Positions 17,801 to 26,743 of a stretch of DNA of 64,000 nt are shown piece after piece; position 1 is the stretch's first letter, and each line of letters begins with the position of its first letter. Position numbers and translations under genes: made by a program. The notes beneath the pieces are model-generated. The model was not told where the DNA came from. It worked only from the letters and a program-made list of their open reading frames with translations, and searched no databases. The stretch is from Actinocatenispora rupis. GTDB taxonomy: Bacteria > Actinomycetota > Actinomycetes > Mycobacteriales > Micromonosporaceae. The stretch spans positions 1-64,000 of the forward strand of contig NZ_BOMB01000038.1 in NCBI RefSeq assembly GCF_016861975.1. Direction: 5' to 3'.

Positions 17801-18168
17801 GCCTCCCGCTCCCGTACCAGCGTCACGGACACGTCGGTGAAGCCGTGCGCGATCGGCGCCTGCGGCTTGTGCACCGTCAACTCGACCCGGCGTACCCGGT
17901 GGTCGGCGAGGCAGGCGCGGGCGAGCCGCTCGGCCAGCGTCTCGATCAGGTTCACCGGCTCACCGGCGACGATCCCGGCGAGCCGGTCGGCCAGCTCGCC
18001 GTAGTGCACCGTGTCCGTCACCTCGTCGGTACGCGCCGGCACGGCAAGGTCCAGCTCCAGTACGGCATCCACCACGAAGTCCTGGCCCGCGGCGCGCTCG
18101 AAGTCGTACACGCCGTGGCGGCCACGGACGCGCAGCCCGGTCAGCGTGATCCGGTCCCCCGCGGTCAC
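17797..18168 (-). CDS. folB: Dihydroneopterin aldolase
   Basis: The 123-residue cytoplasmic enzyme cleaves dihydroneopterin to 6-hydroxymethyl-dihydropterin. Family features are ITLTGLRVRGRHGVYDFER at the N-terminus, the substrate-binding VNLIETLAERLA with its conserved Glu, and the C-terminal VHKPQAPI containing the catalytic Lys. The GTG start overlaps the folP stop (GTGA). Length matches the family. Confidence 0.95.
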   Translation of the reverse strand: MTAGDRITLTGLRVRGRHGVYDFERAAGQDFVVDAVLELDLAVPARTDEVTDTVHYGELADRLAGIVAGEPVNLIETLAERLARACLADHRVRRVELTVHKPQAPIAHGFTDVSVTLVREREA

Positions 18169-19016
18169 ACCGCACCACCCGCCTGCGCCGCCCGCCAGGC
18201 GCGCACCGCGTCCACCGTCGCCCGCACCTCGTGCACCCGGACACCCCAGGCGCCGGCGGCCAACGCGTACAGGTTGGTGGCCAGGGACGCGGCCTCCCGC
18301 TCGTCCACCGGGCGCGGCGTACCGTCCGGCGCGGCCAGCAGCCGCCCCAGGAACGACTTCCGGCTCGCGCCGACGAGTACCGGATGGCCCAGGTCGAGCA
18401 GGCGGTCCAGGTGGCGCAGCAGCAGCCAGTTGTGCTCGGCGGTCTTCGCGAAACCCAGCCCCGGGTCCAGGATGACCCGCTCCGCGGCGACCCCGGCGGC
18501 GATCGCCGCGTCCGCCCGTTCGGCCAGCTCCCCGCGTACTTCCCCGACCACGTCCGCGTACTGCGCCAGCTCGTACATGCGCTTCGAGTGGCCGCGCCAG
18601 TGCATCAGGATCCACGGGCAGCCGGCGTCCGCCACCACCCGCGCCATGTCCGGGTCCGCCAGGCCGCCGGACACGTCGTTGACCGTGCCGACCCCGGCCG
18701 ACACCGCCGCCTCGGCCACCGCCGCCCGCGTCGTGTCGATGCTCATCGGTACGCCCACGGCGGCCAGCTCCCGCACCACCGGTACGACCCTGCGGCACTC
18801 GGTGTCCGCGTCGACCCGCTCGGCGCCCGGCCGGGTCGACTCGCCGCCGATGTCGACCAAGTCCGCGCCGTCGCGCCACATCTCGACACCGTGCGCGACC
18901 GCCGCGTCGACGTCCGCGTACCGGCCGCCGTCGCTGAACGAGTCGGGCGTCACGTTGAGCACGCCCATCACGACCGGTCGCGCCGGACCGGCGCCGCCCC
19001 CACTGCGCTCACTCAC
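18165..19016 (-). CDS. folP: Dihydropteroate synthase
   Basis: The 283-residue enzyme condenses 6-hydroxymethyl-dihydropterin pyrophosphate with p-aminobenzoate, the sulfonamide target step. Signatures are MGVLNVTPDSFSDGG, the GGESTRPGA loop and LDPGLGFAK, with the GASRKSFLG segment near the C-terminus. I chose the GTG ahead of SERSGGGAGPARPVVMG because the open frame upstream is not family-like. FolE, which normally sits upstream in this cluster, is 12 kb away on the far side of the secretion-like block. Confidence 0.95.
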   Translation of the reverse strand: MSERSGGGAGPARPVVMGVLNVTPDSFSDGGRYADVDAAVAHGVEMWRDGADLVDIGGESTRPGAERVDADTECRRVVPVVRELAAVGVPMSIDTTRAAVAEAAVSAGVGTVNDVSGGLADPDMARVVADAGCPWILMHWRGHSKRMYELAQYADVVGEVRGELAERADAAIAAGVAAERVILDPGLGFAKTAEHNWLLLRHLDRLLDLGHPVLVGASRKSFLGRLLAAPDGTPRPVDEREAASLATNLYALAAGAWGVRVHEVRATVDAVRAWRAAQAGGAV

Positions 19017-19077
19017 GGCATCGACGCTACCGGTCCACCCGCGCCACCCTCGGCCCGCCCGGAGATCGTCCCGCCCC

Positions 19078-19440
19078 CTACGACGCGCCGCGGCGCCGGG
19101 CGCGCTGGGCCTGCCGGATACGTTCGGCGCCGGCGGCACCGGGGCCGGTCCGCATCCGGCCCACCACGGCCGGGAACGGCACCCCGTCGTTGTGCTCCGC
19201 CTCCAGCCGCTCCACCTCCTGCCGCAGCGCCTGTTCGACCAGCTCGGAGATCGTCGTCGGCCCGCCGCCCCGGCTCCGGCTCAGCCAGTACGCCGCGGCG
19301 CGGGCGCGCTCCAGTACCTCCCGGGACAGGTGGAACGAGCGCGGCGTGCGCTCCAGCGGGTCGATCCCGAGCCCGGCCGGCGCCGGTGGATCCGCGGGCG
19401 GTGGTACGTCCGGTTGGGGCACTGTGCCGGAGGTGTCCAC
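19078..19440 (-). CDS. Ribbon-helix-helix DNA-binding protein
   Basis: The 120-residue protein has a disordered Pro-rich start, then PRSFHLSREVLERARAAAYW and TTISELVEQALRQEVERL, which form a ribbon-helix-helix pattern (beta strand plus two helices) as in Arc/CopG and small ParB-type centromere proteins. A charged tail follows (EHNDGVPFPAV, then RAQRARRRGAS). It lies at the folP edge of the secretion-like block, a place where a regulator or partition protein would be expected. No ParA-type ATPase is seen next to it. Family-level function is inferred. Confidence 0.75.
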   Translation of the reverse strand: MDTSGTVPQPDVPPPADPPAPAGLGIDPLERTPRSFHLSREVLERARAAAYWLSRSRGGGPTTISELVEQALRQEVERLEAEHNDGVPFPAVVGRMRTGPGAAGAERIRQAQRARRRGAS

Positions 19441-19530
19441 GCTGGGGAAGCTCCCTTCCGTACGGCGATCGGTTGGGGACGACCGGATCGACCGGGGCGG
19501 GCCGTGGCGTGCGACGGCCGGCCGGGCGCG

Positions 19531-20229
19531 TCAGGCGGAGGACCGTACGCCGGTTCCGACCGGGTCAGCCGCCGGCGGGTCGCCGTCACCGCCGGCGTCG
19601 AGCGGCCAGACGGACAGCTCGACCGTGCCGGCCGCGTGGACCCGACGGGCCGGGTCCGGCTCGACCAGCAGGAACTCGGGCAGCCGCACCAGCCGGTGCC
19701 CGCGCCCGACCTCGACGCACAGGTACCAGGAGCCCGCGTCGTCGGTGAACACCCAGCCCGGCCGGGCATCCGCCGGTACGGACGGGTCGGGCCTGTCCGA
19801 TTCCTGCATCGGGGGGGTGGTTTTCGCCGGCGGACTGGTGGCAATCTGGTGGTGCCCGCCCGGTCGAGGTGCCGTCGTGCGGTACAGGGGAGAAGGCGAC
19901 CGGATGAGTGCATTGAGTTCGACGCGATCGGCCACCTTGGCCGCGATCACCATGCCCAGGATCAGCACGACGAGCCCGGTCACGATCTCGAACCCGACCT
20001 GCCACACCCCCTTGAGCGGTACGAGTGTGGCAAGCACCACAGCACCGCCCGCCGTCGCCAGGATCCCGGCGGCGAGCTCCGTCCCGGCCAGCCCGCGGCC
20101 GAGTCGCGGCTGCGGTGCCGACGGCCACTTGCGCGCCGCCCGCACCACCCCGAGCTGGTGTACACCCAGGCCAGCCAGTACGACGCCGAGGACGATGAGC
20201 AACGCACCGGTCGCGGACGTCCGGATCAT
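19531..20229 (-). CDS. Membrane protein with cytosolic or exposed C-terminal domain, unknown
   Basis: The 232-residue protein has an N-terminal helix (GALLIVLGVVLAGLGVHQLGV), two more hydrophobic helices around residues 50-95 and a hydrophilic C-terminal half. The C-terminal part (GWVFTDDAGSWYLCVEVGRG, VRLPEFLLVE) looks like a small beta domain. I do not recognise it. The ATG has a strong AGGAGG upstream. It is divergent from the secretion-like operon and shares its control region, so it may belong to the same system. A frame open further upstream is not coding in style. Confidence 0.75.
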   Translation of the reverse strand: MIRTSATGALLIVLGVVLAGLGVHQLGVVRAARKWPSAPQPRLGRGLAGTELAAGILATAGGAVVLATLVPLKGVWQVGFEIVTGLVVLILGMVIAAKVADRVELNALIRSPSPLYRTTAPRPGGHHQIATSPPAKTTPPMQESDRPDPSVPADARPGWVFTDDAGSWYLCVEVGRGHRLVRLPEFLLVEPDPARRVHAAGTVELSVWPLDAGGDGDPPAADPVGTGVRSSA

Positions 20230-20261
20230 CGCTGGCCTCCTCAGTTCACTCGGGACGGCAT

Positions 20262-20330
20262 CATTGTTACATGCAACTTGGCTTGTCCCATAGTTGAGTG
20301 CAATGTAGAGTCTGGGACCATCCGCGCAAG
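20262..20330 (+). promoter_or_regulatory. AT-rich divergent control region with candidate promoter
   Basis: This stretch is much less GC-rich than its surroundings. On the plus strand TTGTCC at 20283-20288 and TAGAGT at 20306-20311 are 17 bp apart, a plausible sigma-70-type promoter for the secretion-like operon. Related half-sites ACATGCAACTTG and TTGAGTGCAATGTA suggest a regulator site. The reading is tentative. Confidence 0.45.
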
Positions 20331-20437
20331 TCGTAGAGACACACCGTGACTGCCTAGTTCCGTCAAGTGAGGATATCGAGGAAGCTGATAGCAATGAGAC
20401 TCGATGACGCATACGGAGAGCGATGGGGGAGGGGCCG

Positions 20438-20743
20438 ATGATCAGCGAGGTCGCGCACACCGTTGTGGCCGCCCTGCCCCTGTCCGACACCGGTGCGCAC
20501 CTCACCGGTCTGGCCGCGCCCAAGACCGTCGACACCAACGGGATCATCTCGTTCCTGGCCAGCAAGATCGCCCCGATCCTGCTCGCCGTGCTCGGCCTGA
20601 TCTTCATCGGCCGGGCGAACAAGGGCGAGGTCTCCCGGGTGCTGACCAGTTCCGTGATCGCGATCGTCGGGCTCGTCTTCATCGGCGGTGCGGTCACGCT
20701 GCTGTTCCTGGGCGGTTACCTCGTCGACCTCATCTTCAAGTGA
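20438..20743 (+). CDS. Small two-helix membrane protein, VirB2/TrbC pilin-like
   Basis: The 101-residue protein opens the secretion-like operon. A short leader and a soluble stretch are followed by two hydrophobic helices (about residues 42-60 and 71-95) with a basic loop (RANKGEVSR) between them, which is the layout of VirB2/TrbC pilins or small conjugation membrane proteins. I chose the second ATG (MISEVAH) because GGGGAGGGG sits six bases upstream. The earlier in-frame ATG at 20423 lacks this spacing. The family assignment is by shape and position only. Confidence 0.75.
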   Translation: MISEVAHTVVAALPLSDTGAHLTGLAAPKTVDTNGIISFLASKIAPILLAVLGLIFIGRANKGEVSRVLTSSVIAIVGLVFIGGAVTLLFLGGYLVDLIFK

Positions 20744-20751
20744 GGTGAGCG

Positions 20752-21114
20752 ATGCGGCTGCGGACCGACGACGACATCTACCGGGCACGCCTGCTCTACC
20801 TCGGCCCGCCCGGATACACGCTGCCGTTCCAACTGCCGTACGCGCAGTACGGGCTGTTCGCCCTGCTCGTGCCCGTGTTCATGCTCATCCACTACTCGTT
20901 CACGCTGCACGTGGACCTCTTCCCGGCCTGGGAGATCGCGCTGTCGATGGTCACCACCTCGCTGGTGTTCCGGTACGTCGACCCCGACCGGCCCGCCCGG
21001 ATGGTCGTGCGTACCGCCCTCACCGACTGGCGGCGCACCCGTGAGCCGAACACCGAGCACCGCGAGGCCCGCCTGGTCGCCAGCCAGGTCCGCGTCCGGC
21101 AGGAGCTGATATGA
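20752..21114 (+). CDS. PrgI/VirB3-like membrane component of type IV secretion
   Basis: The 120-residue protein has a basic, arginine-rich start, then LGPPGYTLPFQLPYAQYGLF and two close membrane helices (residues about 35-52 and 58-72), followed by a cytosolic tail. PrgI/VirB3 proteins sit directly upstream of VirB4 ATPases and dock on them. Here the stop overlaps the VirB4-like start by 4 bp, which fits that pairing well. Confidence 0.8.
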   Translation: MRLRTDDDIYRARLLYLGPPGYTLPFQLPYAQYGLFALLVPVFMLIHYSFTLHVDLFPAWEIALSMVTTSLVFRYVDPDRPARMVVRTALTDWRRTREPNTEHREARLVASQVRVRQELI

Positions 21115-24100
21115 CGGCCACCCCACCCCGCGCCGACACCACCGGCGAGCGGCCGGCCGACCCACCCACACCGGCCCCCGGCGCGTCCCAGTCCGGTGTG
21201 GACGACACGACCACGCGCCGGTCCCCGGCCCAGGCGGAACCACCGCCGGGTGGCGGGAGTACCGGCGGTCCCGCCGGCGGCGCCACGACGGGACCAGCAC
21301 CGCTCGCGGTCTTCCGCGCACCAGGCGCCGCACCGACACCCCCCACCCCGGCACCACAGACACCGGGCACGCCACCGGCGGCATCCGCCGGTCGGCAGGG
21401 TGCAGGCGCGGCGAACCCCGCCTCCCAGGCTCGTACCGGTGCACCCAGCGGGGCGTACCCGACGGTCCCGCCGCAGGACACCCGCCGCCCGGCGCCCGAC
21501 GCCAGCGGCCAGTACCCCACCGTCGCGCCGCCGCCCAACGGCCAGCAGCCGACCGCCGCCCCGCGCCGGGACCAGAGCGGGCAGTACCCGACCGTGCAGG
21601 ACCGCAGCGGGCAGTACCGGACCGTGCAGCCGGGTCGGGAGCGCGGCGGGATGCCGGCGGAGGGGCCCGCGACCCGGACCGGCTCGCACCCGACCGTCGT
21701 CACACCAGGCCACACCACCGGCGGTCAGCCGACGATCCGGCCGCCCGCGGGTACCGCGCCCACGTCCGCGCCGCCCACCTCCGGCCGGCAGGCCGCTCCG
21801 GGTACGCCCGCGGCACCGCCGCCCGCGCCCGTCCAGGCCCCGGCCCCGGCCCCGGCCCCGGCCCCGGCCCCGGCCCCACAGCAGGCACCGCAACCCCAGG
21901 CACCGCAGGCACAGGCACCGCAGGCGCCGCAGGCGCCGCAGCAGGCTCCGGTACCGCAGGCTCAGCGGGCTCCGCAGCGTCCCGCGTCGCGGCCGGCGAA
22001 GCGCGCGGGCAAGGCGGGCAAGCGCGGGGACGCCGCGGCCGCGCCCGGGCGTACGAGGAAGGGTGCTGCGCCGGCGCGGGTGAAGGCGCCGCCGAAGCCG
22101 AGGTACAAGGACCGGCCGGCGCCGGTGGAGCTGGCGATCACCGAGATCGCGGGGCATCTCACGTTCACGCCGACCACAGTCACCGCGTGGTACTGGCTGC
22201 CCGAGATGCGGTGGGCGTTCCGGCCGGACACCGAGCGCGAGGCGATGATCGTCGCCATCGCCGAGCAGTACGCGGGGCTCGCGGGGTTCCGGCTGCACCT
22301 GCGGCGCACGTCGAAGCCGTTCCCGGCGGACGAGTGGGCCCGCACGGTCAACGCGAACACGCCGCACCCGCTGCCCACCCCGCCCGGCGCGCCGACCTGG
22401 TCGGACCATCTCGTCGCGGCGCAGCGGCACCTGGTGTCGGTCAACCACGCCGAGGGCCAGACGTACCTGGGGATCACGTTCGCGCGGCGCACGTTCCGGG
22501 ACAACCTCGCGGAACGGCTGGGTTCGTTGCGCGGCAAGGGAGTCGGGCACGCCGAGCGCAAGCGCGCCGCCCGGATGGTCGGGCAGTTCGACGAGGTGCT
22601 GGGCGCGTTCGGGATGCGCGGGCGGCGGGTGACGCCGACCGAGCTGGAGTGGCTGATCTACCGCAGCGTCGCGCTGTGCATGGACCCGCCGCAGATGCTC
22701 TCCTCCGTACGGCAGGGCGAGTGGGACACGTCCGACCTGCTGGCGCTGACCGAGCACGTCGAGCGCTACCGCACGCCGTACGGGTCGACGGTCAAGCTGG
22801 TGAACCGGATGACCGGCGAGGAGCGGCACGCGTGCGTGCTGACCGTCGGCCGGATGGAGCCGCTGGAGATCCCGGAGCGGCACGAGCCGTGGATGCACTT
22901 CCACGAGCGGCTGCCGTGGCCGATGGAGATCTCGTCCCGGGTCGACGTGCTCGGGCCGGGCGACACGTTTCGCAACCTGGAGCACCGGCTGCGGATGATC
23001 CGGTCCCAGCAGAGCGACTACGTCGAGCACGGCATGGACGTACCGCCGGAGCTGGAACGGCTCGCCCGGCGCGCGCTGACCGTCGGCGACGACATGACGA
23101 CCGGCCTGCCGCTCGACGCGAGCCGCGTACACGGCTGGCACCGCATCGCGATCGGCGGCGCCACCCGCGAGGAGTGCCTCGAACGCGCCCGCGCCCTCAC
23201 CAAGATGTACTCCCGGGACATGCGCATCTCGCTCCAGCACCCGAAGAACCAGGAGTGGATGGCCCGCGAGTTCATCCCCGGCGAACCCATCGCCAACACC
23301 GGGTACGTGCGGCGCATGCCGGTCAAGCTGTTCGCCGCCGCCCTCCCGCAGGGCGCGTCGAACGTCGGGGACCGGCGCGGCGACCTGATCGGCCGTACCG
23401 CGGGCACCTCGCGCCGGCCCGTCTTCCTCGACCTGCACTTCCCCATGGAGGTACGCGAGCGCTCCGGCCTCGGCGTCTTCGTGTCCGAGCCCGGCGGCGG
23501 CAAGTCCACCCTCGTCGGTGGTCTCGGCTACCTGGCGGCGCGCCGCGGCGTGCAGACCACGCTGCTCGACCCGTCCGGCCCGCTCGCGCGCATCTGCGAG
23601 ATGCCCGAACTCAAGCCGTACTCCCGGGTCCTGAACCTGACCGGCTCCGAGCCCGGCACCCTCGCGCCGTACGCGCTGATCCCGACGCCGCAACGCGCGC
23701 ACTTCCCGACCGGCCCCAGCGGGGACCGCGAGTACGAGATCTCGGTGTCGAACGCGCGGGCCGAACGCCGCATGCTCGTCCAGGACATCTGCTCGATGCT
23801 GATCCCGCCGCAGGTCACGCGGGAGGCGTCCACCGCGGCGCTGCTCCGGCACGCCGCCCGCCAGGTACCGGCCGAGGAATCGTCCACATTGGACGACGTC
23901 GTCGCCGCGCTGCGGGAGACCGACGACGACGGCCGCGAACTCGCCAACCTGCTCATGGACGCGGCCGAGATGCCGCTCGCCATGCTGTTCTTCGGCCGGC
24001 CCGACCGCGCCATCGCCGACCCCGAACACCGCGACGTGCTCACCGTCATCACCATGGCCGGCCTGCGGCTGCCCGACCTCAAGATCGAGCGGGAGTACTG

Positions 24101-24674
24101 GTCGGCCGAGGAACAGCTCGCCTTGCCCATGCTGCACACCGCGCACCGGCTCGCCGTGCGCCGCTGCTACTCCGGTGACATGAACGCGCGCAAGCTCGTC
24201 GGCCTCGACGAAGCGCACTTCATGGAAGGCTGGCGCTCCGGCCGCTCCTTCCTCGTACGACTCGCCCGCGACTCCCGGAAGTGGAACATCGCCGGCCTCG
24301 TCGCCTCCCAGAACCCCAAGGACATCCTCGGCCTCGACGTACAGAACCTCGTCTCCACCGTGTTCGTCGGCCGGATCGCCGAAGACCCCGAGATCGCCGC
24401 CGAAGCGCTCCGCCTGCTCCGCGTACCCCGCGGCGTCGGCTACGAGCAGATCCTCGGCACCCTCTCCACCTCCGACGCCGCCTCCACCCAACGCCTGACG
24501 TACCGCGAGTTCGTCATGCGCGACGTGGACGGGCGGGTACAGCGGATGCGCGTCGACCTGTCGTACGTGTCGCGGCTGCTCGACTACCTCGACACCACAC
24601 CGACCCAGCCCGGCGCCGAGCCGGCGACCCCGCCCACGTCCGCCGTACGCGGAGCAACGAGTCAGGAGGCGTGA
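21111..24674 (+). CDS. VirB4-like type IV secretion ATPase with long Pro/Ala-rich N-terminus
   Basis: The 1187-residue ATPase powers assembly or transport in type IV secretion. The first 330 residues are low complexity: QYPTV-type repeats near residues 117-175 and an (Ala-Pro)7 run coded by seven GGCCCC units, ending in a Lys/Arg-rich stretch. A SCO6880-like/VirB4 N-domain follows (about 340-740) and then the motor domain. Walker A is EPGGGKST with Lys at residue 798, and Walker B is VGLDEAHF with Asp at 1033. The GLVASQNPKDILG segment is the motor motif. No membrane helix is evident. It is coupled by 4-bp overlap to the PrgI-like gene, and the TrbL-like gene begins 2 bp after its stop. Confidence 0.9.
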   Translation: MTATPPRADTTGERPADPPTPAPGASQSGVDDTTTRRSPAQAEPPPGGGSTGGPAGGATTGPAPLAVFRAPGAAPTPPTPAPQTPGTPPAASAGRQGAGAANPASQARTGAPSGAYPTVPPQDTRRPAPDASGQYPTVAPPPNGQQPTAAPRRDQSGQYPTVQDRSGQYRTVQPGRERGGMPAEGPATRTGSHPTVVTPGHTTGGQPTIRPPAGTAPTSAPPTSGRQAAPGTPAAPPPAPVQAPAPAPAPAPAPAPQQAPQPQAPQAQAPQAPQAPQQAPVPQAQRAPQRPASRPAKRAGKAGKRGDAAAAPGRTRKGAAPARVKAPPKPRYKDRPAPVELAITEIAGHLTFTPTTVTAWYWLPEMRWAFRPDTEREAMIVAIAEQYAGLAGFRLHLRRTSKPFPADEWARTVNANTPHPLPTPPGAPTWSDHLVAAQRHLVSVNHAEGQTYLGITFARRTFRDNLAERLGSLRGKGVGHAERKRAARMVGQFDEVLGAFGMRGRRVTPTELEWLIYRSVALCMDPPQMLSSVRQGEWDTSDLLALTEHVERYRTPYGSTVKLVNRMTGEERHACVLTVGRMEPLEIPERHEPWMHFHERLPWPMEISSRVDVLGPGDTFRNLEHRLRMIRSQQSDYVEHGMDVPPELERLARRALTVGDDMTTGLPLDASRVHGWHRIAIGGATREECLERARALTKMYSRDMRISLQHPKNQEWMAREFIPGEPIANTGYVRRMPVKLFAAALPQGASNVGDRRGDLIGRTAGTSRRPVFLDLHFPMEVRERSGLGVFVSEPGGGKSTLVGGLGYLAARRGVQTTLLDPSGPLARICEMPELKPYSRVLNLTGSEPGTLAPYALIPTPQRAHFPTGPSGDREYEISVSNARAERRMLVQDICSMLIPPQVTREASTAALLRHAARQVPAEESSTLDDVVAALRETDDDGRELANLLMDAAEMPLAMLFFGRPDRAIADPEHRDVLTVITMAGLRLPDLKIEREYWSAEEQLALPMLHTAHRLAVRRCYSGDMNARKLVGLDEAHFMEGWRSGRSFLVRLARDSRKWNIAGLVASQNPKDILGLDVQNLVSTVFVGRIAEDPEIAAEALRLLRVPRGVGYEQILGTLSTSDAASTQRLTYREFVMRDVDGRVQRMRVDLSYVSRLLDYLDTTPTQPGAEPATPPTSAVRGATSQEA
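21836..21877 (+). repeat. Seven tandem GGCCCC hexamers inside the VirB4-like gene
   Basis: The 6-bp unit is repeated seven times without error and encodes alternating Ala-Pro. Such repeats can change copy number by slippage in frame-preserving steps, altering the length of the disordered arm. Confidence 0.85.
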
Positions 24675-24676
24675 CG

Positions 24677-26725
24677 ATGATCGCCCGGCTGGCCCGCCAC
24701 CCTGGACTGTCCGCCGCCACGAGACCCGCCACCCGCCGCGAACGCCGCGTCGTCCTCCTCCTCGCCGTACTGGTCACCGCCACCGCCACCCTCTTCTTCC
24801 CCTCCCCCGCCCAAGCCGACCCCTCCCACTGCACCATCGCGCAGTGGCAGAAGCCGGATCAGTGGCGGGAATGCGCGAAGAAGCTGCCTGCGGTGAGTTC
24901 AACAATGAACGACTGCATGGGTGTGCCCACTCCCGCACGTCCGGATTCCGGGTTCGGCGGATGGTTCGCAGCGAACCCGAAACTCGGGCCGGGTATCACC
25001 GACCTCTACAGCAAGTACGGTTACGCCGGCTACACCTACCCTATCTACAACCCCGATTGCGCCTCGGGTGCATCACCCTTACCGAGCGACGCGAGCGCGA
25101 CCACCACGATCGCCAACGGCGAACTGATGGTGGCGACCGGCATTGTCGGAGCCGCGAACGCGTTCCGGGAGCGAGCTTACGAACCCGACAAGATGTGGGG
25201 TTGGTCCGACAAGCTTGTGAAGACCGCAACAAAGGCGGTCTACCAGAAGGTCTTCAGCATCTTCGGCGTCATCACCATCGCCGTGGTCGGCCTTTACCTG
25301 CTTTGGCGTTCGCGCCAGGCAAATATGAGCGATGCGTTGACAACGGCGGGCTGGGCAGTTCTCGTCATGGTGGTCGTGACCGCTGTGGCCGCATGGCCCT
25401 TGGTTTCGGCGCACCTTGCCGACAGCACTCTCGTCACGTCTCTCGGCATCGTCCATGATGCGGTCGGGCCGCAGTCCAAGACGATCCCCCTCAACAAGTG
25501 TGAGAACGCCAAGCCGAATCCCGTGCTGGGCGCGACGCACGACCCTCGCCTGTGCTACGACCACCGCCCTCCCGCCGTTCGGGCAGGAGACACCGCAACC
25601 GAGGCGGTCCTGTACAACAACTGGCTTCGCGGGACACTCGGCTCTGCCACGAGCGACACCGCCAAGCGGTACGGCCGCGTCTTGTACGACAGCGGATCCC
25701 TGACTTGGCAGGAAGCCGCGCTGATCCAGAAGGATCCCTCGCAGCGAAACAAGATCTTCAGCACGAAGGCCGACACCTTCCGGCGGGTTGCGCAAGAGAT
25801 CAAGGTCGACGATCCGGATGCATACAACTACCTGCAGGGCAAGGAGGGTAGTGCGCGGATCGGGGCCGGGTTGATTTCGATCATTTCGGCGTTGGCGTTC
25901 GGGTTCTTCGACATCGCGGCGTCGTTGCTGATCATCCTGGGGTTCCTGATCTTCCGGTGGGCCGTGGTGGCGATTCCGGTGATCGGGACGATCGCGATCC
26001 TGCGGCCGGCGAGCGCCGGGTTCAAGCGGCTCATCAACATCGTGGTGGCCGCGATCTTCAACATCATCATCTTCGGGGCCGGCGCGTCCATCTACCTGTT
26101 CGCGGTGGACATCATCATGAACACCGCGTCGCTGCCGGGGTGGTTGCAGATCACGTTGGTGTGGTTGTGCGGGATCGTGGGGTGGCTGCTGTTGCGGCCG
26201 TACCGGCGGATCACGCAGCTGGGCGGCAAGTCGCCGATGGGCGAGATCGCCAACATCGGGTCGTGGCACAAGCGGTTCTTCTCCGATCTCAAGGGCGTGG
26301 CGATCGGCGCGGCGGGTGCCGCGGCGCTGGGCGACGTGGAGGCGCAGGACAAGGACGAGCCGAAACGCAAGCGCGCCGATCAGACGAAGGACAGCGTGCC
26401 GCCGGCGGGTTCGGAGGGGCCGGTCGGTACGGACTCGCCGCCGCCGTCGGCGGACGATCCGGCGCCGGCCGGGTCTCCGACGCCGCGTCCGACGGAGGAG
26501 TCGACGCCCGAGCCGGAACGCCGCGGCACGCCCGCCCCGGCGTACGCGGGGGACGACCGGGTGTGGGTGCCGGAGACCGGGCGGTACGCGGACGGCAGCG
26601 AGGACCGGCGCGACCTGTCGTACACGGTCGGGCAGTCGGAGGCGGCGCTGTCGGCGGACGCCAGCTCGTTCGAACGTGATTTCTCGCGGCACCAGGGGGC
26701 GGACGCCTCCCGGTCCAGAAACTGA
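24677..26725 (+). CDS. VirB6/TrbL-like polytopic membrane protein
   Basis: The 682-residue protein has a signal-like first helix ending in FFPSPAQADP, an exported region with four cysteines, then six or seven membrane helices (starting FSIFGVITIAVVGLYLLWRS and continuing to residue about 510). It ends with a long Pro/Asp/Glu-rich cytosolic tail. This is the layout of VirB6/TrbL channel proteins of type IV secretion. The ATG follows AGGAGG at seven bases. Bases 24880-25850 are visibly less GC-rich than the rest, and within them lies an in-frame TTA codon (residue 135), rare in such genomes. This suggests a recombined segment and possible control by a scarce leucyl-tRNA. Confidence 0.85.
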   Translation: MIARLARHPGLSAATRPATRRERRVVLLLAVLVTATATLFFPSPAQADPSHCTIAQWQKPDQWRECAKKLPAVSSTMNDCMGVPTPARPDSGFGGWFAANPKLGPGITDLYSKYGYAGYTYPIYNPDCASGASPLPSDASATTTIANGELMVATGIVGAANAFRERAYEPDKMWGWSDKLVKTATKAVYQKVFSIFGVITIAVVGLYLLWRSRQANMSDALTTAGWAVLVMVVVTAVAAWPLVSAHLADSTLVTSLGIVHDAVGPQSKTIPLNKCENAKPNPVLGATHDPRLCYDHRPPAVRAGDTATEAVLYNNWLRGTLGSATSDTAKRYGRVLYDSGSLTWQEAALIQKDPSQRNKIFSTKADTFRRVAQEIKVDDPDAYNYLQGKEGSARIGAGLISIISALAFGFFDIAASLLIILGFLIFRWAVVAIPVIGTIAILRPASAGFKRLINIVVAAIFNIIIFGAGASIYLFAVDIIMNTASLPGWLQITLVWLCGIVGWLLLRPYRRITQLGGKSPMGEIANIGSWHKRFFSDLKGVAIGAAGAAALGDVEAQDKDEPKRKRADQTKDSVPPAGSEGPVGTDSPPPSADDPAPAGSPTPRPTEESTPEPERRGTPAPAYAGDDRVWVPETGRYADGSEDRRDLSYTVGQSEAALSADASSFERDFSRHQGADASRSRN

Positions 26726-26743
26726 CCACGCCGGGAGGCCGTC

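Noticed and set aside
19078-19440. Ribbon-helix-helix protein as evidence of a plasmid partition system
   Set aside because: There is no ParA-type ATPase or centromere-like repeat next to it.
21836-21877. GGCCCC tandem as an origin or iteron array
   Set aside because: It is a codon-level Ala-Pro run within the VirB4-like gene.
20892-24491. 1199-codon minus-strand frame
   Set aside because: It is antisense to the VirB4-like gene, which has Walker motifs and proper operon spacing.
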